In this document: piece by piece, positions 6,920-12,484 of the stretch
How positions within the stretch are numbered: position 1 is the stretch's first letter
How the letters are laid out: each line of letters starts with the position of its first letter
Source of the DNA: an uncultured Micrococcales bacterium
GTDB lineage: Bacteria; Actinomycetota; Actinomycetes; S36-B12; UBA10799
Assembly (NCBI GenBank): GCA_937952095.1
Contig: CALFYG010000178.1
Coordinates: forward strand, 1-13,904
DNA: 13,904 nt
Direction: 5' to 3'
The notes under the pieces: model-generated
The model's input: only the letters and a program-made list of their open reading frames with translations
Told to the model about the DNA's origin: nothing
Databases searched by the model: none
Position numbers and translations under genes: made by a program

Positions 6920-7774
6920 TCAGCGTCGCAGTTGTGTGATCTCCACGTCGACCCCGAGGCCCTGGCTGGCACCGCCCGCGTAGATGCCCTTCAGCGGCGG
7001 GACGTCGGCATAGTCGCGGCCCCGCGCGACGAGCACGTGCGCGGCACCCACCGTGCGGTCGTTCGTGGGGTCCAGCCCCTCCCAGCCGCCGTTCCACACC
7101 TCGACCCAGGCGTGCGACTCCCCCCGCACGGTTTCGCCGAGCGCTTCTTCTTCGGTGTGCAGGTAGCCGGACACATACCGCGCCGGGATCCCGGCGGAAC
7201 GCAGCAAGGACAACATGGCGTGGGCGAAGTCCTGGCAGACCCCGGAACCCGCATCCCACGCTTCGCCGGCCGTGGTCGACACCGTGGTCGATCCCGATGC
7301 GTAGGAGATCCGGTCGCGCACCATCTCGTTGCACAGATCCACGGCATCCGCAGGCGTGGGGCAGGCGCGCAACTGATCGACGAGTCCCGCTCGGTGCTCG
7401 TCCTCGCGGGCGTCGTCAACGTAGGAACTGGTCACCAAGTACTCGCACCAACGATCGAGGACCTTCTCGCTGGCAAGATCCTCCCAGGTTGCCCCCGCGG
7501 CGCGGTGGTAGCCACCGGCGGTGTCGACGGTGCTGGTGGCGATGACCTCGAGGACGTCGTGCGGTTCGTGGGTGTCGAAGGACTCGACGCGGGCCCCCCA
7601 GTAGTCGGTGTACACAAGGACCGCTGCCCGGGGTTCCACGCGCAATTCATGGGCGATGAGCACCTGTCCGTCGTCATCGAGCGGGGTCATCCTGACCTCG
7701 TTGAAGGAGGAGACGACAGGCGAGGCGTAGCGGTACCCCGTGCGGTGCTGAATGCGCAGACGACGACCGGGCAT
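6920..7774 (-). CDS. Transglutaminase-like cysteine protease-fold protein (bacterial transglutaminase N + core)
   Basis: 284 aa from ATG 7774. The N-terminal region (RIQHRTGYRYASPVVSSFNEVRM, about 7-29) is the typical bacterial transglutaminase N-terminal beta domain. The core carries the triad Cys180 (GSGVCQDFAH), His221 (ESHAWVEVW) and Asp235 (GLDPTND). Members may act as peptidases or amide-bond-transferring enzymes; the substrate is unknown. The start overlaps the alpha-E stop as TGATG, and GGAG lies 6 nt upstream (7781-7784), which favours this ATG over the GTG at 7786. No signal peptide, so cytoplasmic. It is the last gene of the ATP-grasp / alpha-E / transglutaminase cassette, where it may cleave or rearrange a bond made by the ATP-grasp partner (inference from the conserved linkage). 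Confidence 0.92.
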   Translation of the reverse strand: MPGRRLRIQHRTGYRYASPVVSSFNEVRMTPLDDDGQVLIAHELRVEPRAAVLVYTDYWGARVESFDTHEPHDVLEVIATSTVDTAGGYHRAAGATWEDLASEKVLDRWCEYLVTSSYVDDAREDEHRAGLVDQLRACPTPADAVDLCNEMVRDRISYASGSTTVSTTAGEAWDAGSGVCQDFAHAMLSLLRSAGIPARYVSGYLHTEEEALGETVRGESHAWVEVWNGGWEGLDPTNDRTVGAAHVLVARGRDYADVPPLKGIYAGGASQGLGVDVEITQLRR

Positions 7775-8679
7775 CAGTTGCTCCACACGATCGTGCCGAC
7801 CGGGCGGAAGAAGGCAGCTGCCACCACGTCGGAGGCACGCGCTGAGGACTGCTGGACGAGTTCGATGAGGCCGTCCACCTCCTCCGGATGTGGGTCCACC
7901 GCGTACTCCAACTGCGAGCGCAGAAGACCCACCTCGCGCAGCAGGTCACCACCGTCGCTGGCCCCCCGCGCCGCAAGCCCTCGCACGGCCTCCTCCGCGT
8001 TGGAGGAACTCACGCGCATCGAGCGGGGATGGTCGGGATCGAGTAGGAGGAATCGCCGCACCTCGTCACCGGTCAGTGGGTGCTGGGTACGCAGGAACGC
8101 GTTGAGTGACGCCGCCGAACGCAGTGTCGCCACCGGCCCGCCCTCCGGCCACAACTGGTCGTGCCGCACCGCGAGCACGCGGGCCATCATGTCCAGACGT
8201 TCCAGGGAACGCCCCAGGGACAGGAACAGATGACCCTCATCCCGAGGCACCGTCCAGTCGATCTGCCCCACCACGACCGCGAGTCTTTCCACGACGCGGT
8301 ACAGGGCGTAGGCGGGGCTCGTCGCGACGATGGGACCGCGGATGCCGGCGAGGTGCGCGGCGTTGAGAGCCTCGAAGACGTCGGCGGACAGCGACTCCCG
8401 CACACCGCGGGCATTCTCCCGCGCCATCGTGATGGCTCCCGAGATGGTTGCCGGATCGGAGGAGTTCCCGACCACCGCGGTCACCAGGTCCCCTGCATCG
8501 GTGGCTGACTGCGGCGGCAGGGACAGTGCATCGAGCAGGACAGCCGCCGCCAGCTCCTCGGGCACGGTCCGTTCTTCGACCATGAGCTGGTGGTGCTCGG
8601 CCAGCAGCCTGGAGGTGGCCTCGGCCCGCTCGAGGTAGCGACCGATCCAGAAGTAGGACTCCGCGATCCGGCTCAGCAC
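7774..8679 (-). CDS. Alpha-E domain protein (DUF403)
   Basis: 301 aa from GTG 8679, giving VLSRIAESYFWIGRYLERAEATSRLL, the hallmark N-terminus of the alpha-E family (usually MLSRVA.S.YW..RYLERAE). The frame is open upstream to 8874, but that part is antisense-like and overlaps the ATP-grasp gene. The protein is all-helical with repeated acidic/Arg helices, for example 'RMARVLAVRHDQLW'-type and 'FLSLGRSLERLDMMARVL'. Alpha-E proteins have no proven activity and are almost always encoded with circularly permuted ATP-grasp and transglutaminase proteins, suggesting a scaffold or co-enzyme role. It overlaps the ATP-grasp stop by 7 nt (GTGCTGA) and the next start by 1 nt (TGATG), so all three are probably translated together. 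Confidence 0.93.
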   Translation of the reverse strand: MLSRIAESYFWIGRYLERAEATSRLLAEHHQLMVEERTVPEELAAAVLLDALSLPPQSATDAGDLVTAVVGNSSDPATISGAITMARENARGVRESLSADVFEALNAAHLAGIRGPIVATSPAYALYRVVERLAVVVGQIDWTVPRDEGHLFLSLGRSLERLDMMARVLAVRHDQLWPEGGPVATLRSAASLNAFLRTQHPLTGDEVRRFLLLDPDHPRSMRVSSSNAEEAVRGLAARGASDGGDLLREVGLLRSQLEYAVDPHPEEVDGLIELVQQSSARASDVVAAAFFRPVGTIVWSN

Positions 8680-10277
8680 GGCGCACCGTCCTGCGAGTCC
8701 GTCTGCGGCGTCTCGGATTGCTGCTGCTGGTTCTCCTGTTGGCGCATCCGCTCGTCGTGCGTGGTCGGTGAGTGCACACGGGCCGGCACCGCGGCGAGGA
8801 CCCGGGTCAGCCGTGGTGTGGGGCGCTCGGGCGGGGTGTACTGCACCGAGTGGTCCTGCTCGGCAACCACCCACGTGTCCTTCGAGCCACCCCCCTGACT
8901 GCTGTTGACCACCAGCGAGCCTTCAGGCAGCGCCACCCGGGTGAGACCACCAGGGAGCACGAAGATGTGGTCCCCATCGTTGACGGCGAAGGGCCGCAGG
9001 TCCACGTGCCGGGGCGCGAGTTCACCATCGTCCACCAGCGTGGGACACGTCGAGATCCGCACGATGCGCTGGGCGATCCAACTGCGGGGATCCGCCTGAA
9101 CCTGCTTCGCCAATGTCGCCAACTGGGCGTCAGTGGCCTTGTCACCCACCACGAGGCCGTAGCCGCCCGAGCCGTCGACGGGCTTGAGCACCATCCGGTC
9201 GAGCCGGTCGAGAACGAACTCGCGCTGCTCGGGATCCTGCAGGTCGTAGGTGTCGATGTTGGGCAGGATCGCCCTTTCGCCGAGGTAGTACTCGATGAGT
9301 GCCGGGACGTAGGGGTAGATGGCCTTGTCGTCGGCCACGCCGTTGCCGACCGCGTTCGCGATGGTCACCCGGCCGGCACGCGCGGCGTTCAGCAGGCCCG
9401 GGACACCGAGCACGGAATCGGGCCGGAAATGCACTGGGTCGAGGTAGTCGTCATCGATGCGGCGGTAGAGCACATGCACCGGTTTGGGACCGCGGACCGT
9501 GCGCATCCAGACCTGGTCGTCGCGGCAGTAGAGGTCACGGCCCTCGACGAGCTCGACGCCCATCCGGCGGGCGAGGAACGCGTGCTCGAAGTGCGCCGAG
9601 TTGTGCACGCCGGGGGTGAGCACCGCGACCTGCGGATCCGCCACACCAGCGGGTGCCGCCGCAAGCAACGCGTCGAGCAGGCGTTCCGGGTATTCGGCCA
9701 CGGGTTGCACGCGCTGGTCACTGAACAGTTCGGGCAGCACGTGGGCGAGCGCGCGGCGGTTCTCCAACACGTACGAGACGCCGGACGGACAGCGCAGGTT
9801 GTCCTCGAGGACCGCGAAGACACCCTCCTCGTCGCGGATCAGGTCGATACCTGCGACGTGGATGCGCACACCGTTGGGGGGCTCGATGCCCCAGGCCTCC
9901 CGGTGGAAGTGGCTGGAACTGGCCACGAGTCGGCGCGGCACGATCCCGTCGTCCAGGACCCGTCGCGACCCGTACACGTCCGCCAGGAACATCTCCAAGG
10001 CCTTGATGCGCTGGGCGACCCCCTGCTCGATCACGCGCCATTCGGCGGCGCTGAGCAACCGCGGCACGAGGTCCAACGGCAGTGGACGCTCCTTGCCGGC
10101 CAGGCTGAACGTGATGCCCTGGCGGTTGAAGTACGCGTCGATCAGCCGCCCGCGTTCCGACAGACCCTCCTCGCCGAGCCCGGCCAGGACGGTCTTCAAC
10201 GCTTCGACGGCATCGACGTCCGCGAGGTCGCCATCCATCTCCTGGTAGGCAGGCAGTACGGAGTCGACATCGGGCAC
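8673..10277 (-). CDS. Circularly permuted ATP-grasp type 2 protein (DUF404/DUF407)
   Basis: 534 aa from GTG 10277, with AGGA (10285-10288) 7 nt upstream. Putative ATP-dependent carboxylate-amine ligase. Visible family landmarks: 'GITFSLAG' (about 54-61), 'VLEDNLRCPSG' at 156-166 followed by SYVLENR, 'YRRIDDDYLDP' (271-281), 'TIANAVGNGVADDKA' (305-319), the glycine-rich nucleotide loop 'VLKPVDGSGGYG' (363-374), 'DLRPFAV' (426-432) and 'QGGGSKDTWV' (461-470). After about residue 480 there is a low-complexity, Gln-rich tail (RMRQQENQQQQSETPQTDSQ) that looks disordered. It is the first gene of the three-gene cassette and begins 28 nt after the NadR-like stop. The ligated substrates are unknown; peptide-like products have been proposed for the family. 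Confidence 0.94.
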   Translation of the reverse strand: MPDVDSVLPAYQEMDGDLADVDAVEALKTVLAGLGEEGLSERGRLIDAYFNRQGITFSLAGKERPLPLDLVPRLLSAAEWRVIEQGVAQRIKALEMFLADVYGSRRVLDDGIVPRRLVASSSHFHREAWGIEPPNGVRIHVAGIDLIRDEEGVFAVLEDNLRCPSGVSYVLENRRALAHVLPELFSDQRVQPVAEYPERLLDALLAAAPAGVADPQVAVLTPGVHNSAHFEHAFLARRMGVELVEGRDLYCRDDQVWMRTVRGPKPVHVLYRRIDDDYLDPVHFRPDSVLGVPGLLNAARAGRVTIANAVGNGVADDKAIYPYVPALIEYYLGERAILPNIDTYDLQDPEQREFVLDRLDRMVLKPVDGSGGYGLVVGDKATDAQLATLAKQVQADPRSWIAQRIVRISTCPTLVDDGELAPRHVDLRPFAVNDGDHIFVLPGGLTRVALPEGSLVVNSSQGGGSKDTWVVAEQDHSVQYTPPERPTPRLTRVLAAVPARVHSPTTHDERMRQQENQQQQSETPQTDSQDGAPC

Positions 10278-10305
10278 GGGGCAATCCTGCCACTCATGCT
10301 GATCA

Positions 10306-10887
10306 TCACGGAAGGTCGGACGGCATCCTTAACAGCCCGGAAACAAGACCCTCGGCAATCTCAAGACGATCGGGACCTTCGACGACCACCGCATCCGGCA
10401 GGAGGGTGCGGTACTCCTCGAAGGCAGTCTCCCGGCCACCGGGGTCGTCGCGTATCCCATCTGCCACCCACGGAAGATCGGGGGCCATCAGCAGCAGCAG
10501 GTCGTAGCGGGTGCCGGTGACCGCGGCCAACAAATCCTCAGTCACCTCCGGCGGCCCCACCTCGTAGCCGGGACGCGACCGCGCCGCGCACACGTGCCAG
10601 ACCAGCGGTGTGGCACAGGTGCCGTCGGCGATCACCACACCCCTGTCGCCACGGGCCGCGAGAACCACCTCAGCAGCAGTTTCGGCGCCACGGTGCATGA
10701 GGCTGGTCGCCCACTGCTCGCGATAGGACCACGGGTGCGCGGGTGGTAACTGTTGTGCGAGCAGGCGTCCCTGCTCGGCCACGACGGCCACGGGCACGGA
10801 CCATTGGGACAGCCGGTCGGCCAAGTGGTCGACCAGTGTCGTCTTACCGCTGGATTCGGGGCCGACGACCCCGACGCGCCGGATCAG
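10306..10887 (-). CDS. NadR-like P-loop kinase/ATPase, apparent CTG start
   Basis: With the CTG at 10887 as start the protein is 193 aa. It opens MIRRVGVVGPESSGKTTLVD, where GPESSGKT (residues 9-16) is a textbook Walker A in the NadR/AAA_28 style. 'GVVIADGTCATPLVWHV' is the second nucleotide-site strand, and 'APDLPWVADGIRDDPGGRE' is the lid segment typical of NadR nicotinamide-riboside kinase domains. No ATG, GTG or TTG lies in this frame between the Walker A and the previous stop; the first conventional start (TTG 10824) would delete the P-loop. CTG overlaps the TGA of the upstream gene as CTGA, the geometry of coupled reinitiation. Kinase substrate unproven: NR kinase, another nucleoside/aminoglycoside-type kinase or a regulatory ATPase are possible. 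Confidence 0.82.
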   Translation of the reverse strand: MIRRVGVVGPESSGKTTLVDHLADRLSQWSVPVAVVAEQGRLLAQQLPPAHPWSYREQWATSLMHRGAETAAEVVLAARGDRGVVIADGTCATPLVWHVCAARSRPGYEVGPPEVTEDLLAAVTGTRYDLLLLMAPDLPWVADGIRDDPGGRETAFEEYRTLLPDAVVVEGPDRLEIAEGLVSGLLRMPSDLP

Positions 10888-11522
10888 GCGACCGACTGGT
10901 CGTCGGCGGGTTTGGCGGGGGCCTTCGCCGCCTTTGCCGCAGGCTTGCGCTTCTTGCCGGCAGGGGCCTTCTTGGCCGCAGGTGCCTTCTTGGCCGCGGG
11001 CGCAGGCTCCTCGGCAGCGACGTCCTGACTCGCCTCAGCGGCCTCCTGGGCCTCGATCTCCTGGGCTGCCTCGTCCGCGGCAGCCTGCACCTTCTCGGCG
11101 GCCTCGAAGGCCGCCTCTGACGTCGACAGCGCAGCCTTGTCGGCCGCAGTGCTCGCCTTGTCCGCAGCCTTCTCCGCGGTCTCTGCCAACTCGGCTGCGG
11201 CGTCCGCGGTGGACTTCGCGGCTTTGTCGACCACACTGGCAGCCTTGCGGGCTGCAGACTCCGCCGTGACACCGGCCTGCGCGGCGGCTTCGGCGGTTGC
11301 GTCGGCGGCCTTGTCAGCGACCTCGGCCGCTTTCTCTGCGACGTCGGCGACCTTGACGGCAGCATTGGCCGCCCGGCGGGTCACACCCTCGGCGATGTCA
11401 TCGGCGGCCACCGACGCCTGCCGCACCCACTCCTGGCGGCGTCCGTTCTCCCGGCGCTTGCTCCACAGGATTCCGGCCGCCACTGAACCCACGGCCACTC
11501 CGACCGCAACCAACCGACGCAT
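10884..11522 (-). CDS. Membrane-anchored Ala/Lys-rich LEA-like / histone H1-like protein
   Basis: 212 aa from ATG 11522, supported by a strong Shine-Dalgarno (AAGGAGG, 11530-11536, 7-nt spacer). Residues 4-20 form one hydrophobic helix (LVAVGVAVGSVAAGILW) followed by SKRRENGRR, so the bulk is cytoplasmic. Residues about 35-165 are a long Ala-rich amphipathic helix with irregular 'AEKAAEVADKAADATAEAA'-type repeats, resembling LEA group 3 or apolipoprotein-like helices. Residues 174-205 are a Lys/Pro/Ala tail (PAAKKAPAAKKAPAGKKRK) like bacterial H1/Hc1 or HupB tails; its DNA has a 14-nt direct repeat at 10966-10979 and 10984-10997. Possible roles are tethering DNA or polyphosphate/PHA granules to the membrane, or stress protection; none is proven. 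The frame extends upstream to 11813 but not as gene. Confidence 0.85.
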   Translation of the reverse strand: MRRLVAVGVAVGSVAAGILWSKRRENGRRQEWVRQASVAADDIAEGVTRRAANAAVKVADVAEKAAEVADKAADATAEAAAQAGVTAESAARKAASVVDKAAKSTADAAAELAETAEKAADKASTAADKAALSTSEAAFEAAEKVQAAADEAAQEIEAQEAAEASQDVAAEEPAPAAKKAPAAKKAPAGKKRKPAAKAAKAPAKPADDQSVA

Positions 11523-11529
11523 CTGACAC

Positions 11530-11536
11530 CCTCCTT
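11530..11536 (-). promoter_or_regulatory. Strong Shine-Dalgarno AAGGAGG for the LEA/H1-like gene
   Basis: AAGGAGG on the - strand, 7 nt before ATG 11522. It fixes the start of this leadered mRNA, in contrast to the leaderless neighbours. The 11537-11636 stretch upstream must hold two divergent promoters; I see no convincing -10/-35 pair in it. Confidence 0.65.
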
Positions 11537-11636
11537 GGGCTCTTCTAGCGTCAGCCTGCCACGACCTGTCGACCTGTGCGGGACGGACCTCCCGATTCGT
11601 GGGGAACCGTGCAGTCCGGAAGGTCGTCCTAATCAC

Positions 11637-11903
11637 ATGCGAGTCGACCATCAGGTACAGCCATCCGTCGGGGTGCGCGCGTCCGGACGCCTGCGCTTCT
11701 CCGTGACCGCACCCCACTGCCAGGGACAGTTGCGGCTCATGGTCCTGGACCGCGAAGGACGCGTCCAGCACCGCATGCCGCTTGACCCCCGCGGCGTCCG
11801 CACTCCTCTGCAACTGACCGGTTTCCCGCGCGGGGAGGTCTTCCTCGTCTGCGCCTTCTGCGAGGACGAACTCGTCTGGTCGGCGCCGGTACTGGCCGGC
11901 TGA
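11637..11903 (+). CDS. Small protein of unknown function, 88 aa
   Basis: Begins MRVDHQVQPSVGVRASGRLRFSV and ends with TGA at 11901-11903. It is predicted mostly beta: alternating hydrophobic strands (RLRFSVTA, QLRLMVLD, EVFLVCAF, ELVWSAPVL) separated by turns, like a small beta-sandwich or carbohydrate-binding-like fold. It has Cys at residue 28 and a CAFC pair at the C-terminal part, which could bind metal or form a disulphide. No signal peptide. The frame is open back to 11535, but that portion crosses into the divergent promoter region, so I take ATG 11637; no strong ribosome site precedes it. It is followed after 43 nt by the 159-aa gene. I do not recognise the family. Confidence 0.6.
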   Translation: MRVDHQVQPSVGVRASGRLRFSVTAPHCQGQLRLMVLDREGRVQHRMPLDPRGVRTPLQLTGFPRGEVFLVCAFCEDELVWSAPVLAG

Positions 11904-11934
11904 GGTTCCCCCAGAGGATCGCGTCCCCGGCGTC

Positions 11935-11940
11935 TAGGCT
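11935..11940 (+). promoter_or_regulatory. Probable -10 element (TAGGCT) for the leaderless 159-aa gene
   Basis: TAGGCT ends 7 nt before GTG 11947, so transcription would start at the GTG. The same hexamer sits in front of pta. No Shine-Dalgarno is present between it and the start. Confidence 0.55.
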
Positions 11941-11946
11941 CATCTG

Positions 11947-12426
11947 GTGGGCAACTTCGAAGTCATCGCCATCCAGACCGACGATCGGCTCGACCCTGCG
12001 GTCTTCCGGGAGGTGGGCAGCATCGTCGGGTCCTACGTGGACCAGGAGGTGGCCAACCCGATCACGATCGCGTTGCGCGATGCGCTCGAAGAGCCGATCG
12101 ACCCCTCCCAGATCCTCAACACCGCGGTCGGTTTCGCCAACACCGTGGCGCTGCTTGCGCTCGCGGTGACCCAGGACGAGGAGGCCGCCGCTCGTGTCGT
12201 ACGGGACACTCTGCGGCTCGGTAACGGCGGCGAGGACCCCGACGCCGAGACTCTGATCCTGCGGATCCTGCAGCCCGTGGATCGCGCACCCGAACAGATC
12301 AGTGGAAACACCCTGACCGCGATCGCGAACTACGGGGATATGGCCGTCCGACTCACGGATCAACTCGACATACCGCGCGAGACCCTGTCCGCTGCCGTCT
12401 CCGCCGCCGCCGCGAAGGTCGGCTGA
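11947..12426 (+). CDS. Conserved-looking protein of unknown function, 159 aa
   Basis: GTG start (VGNFEVIAIQTDDRLD), supported by the leaderless TAGGCT. The product is acidic, soluble and predicted almost entirely helical after a short first strand. It includes 'VGSIVGSYVDQEVANPITIALRDAL', 'QILNTAVGFANTVALLALAV' (amphipathic or buried rather than clearly membrane-spanning) and an Ala-rich C-terminus. No Cys residues, no catalytic motif I can name. It ends 58 nt before pta on the same strand, but each gene has its own apparent promoter, so an operon is not required. Coding bias (G/C at third positions) and absence of overlaps support it being real. Confidence 0.7.
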   Translation: MGNFEVIAIQTDDRLDPAVFREVGSIVGSYVDQEVANPITIALRDALEEPIDPSQILNTAVGFANTVALLALAVTQDEEAAARVVRDTLRLGNGGEDPDAETLILRILQPVDRAPEQISGNTLTAIANYGDMAVRLTDQLDIPRETLSAAVSAAAAKVG

Positions 12427-12471
12427 CAGGGACCGGGTCCTCGCCGTTCTGCAATGTCGCCGAGGCGTGCC

Positions 12472-12477
12472 TAGGCT
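12472..12477 (+). promoter_or_regulatory. Probable -10 element (TAGGCT) for pta
   Basis: TAGGCT ends 8 nt before GTG 12485. The context TAGGCTCrT is shared with the element at 11935-11940. A GTG at 12479 in the same frame lies too close to the -10 to be transcribed, which supports 12485 as start. Confidence 0.55.
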
Positions 12478-12484
12478 CGTGCCC

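Noticed and set aside
6647..8233. 528-codon + strand open frame
   Set aside because: Lies over the secreted protein, transglutaminase and alpha-E genes on the other strand, all with recognisable motifs; no domain is visible in it.
8772..10520. 582-codon + strand open frame
   Set aside because: Complete antisense of the ATP-grasp gene; composition is a mirror of that gene.
10884..10960. Programmed -1 frameshift fusing the LEA/H1-like protein to the NadR-like kinase
   Set aside because: The kinase is in the -1 frame and the frame is open upstream, so it was considered, but no X-XXY-YYZ slippery heptamer in phase was found before the TGA. Reinitiation at CTGA is simpler.
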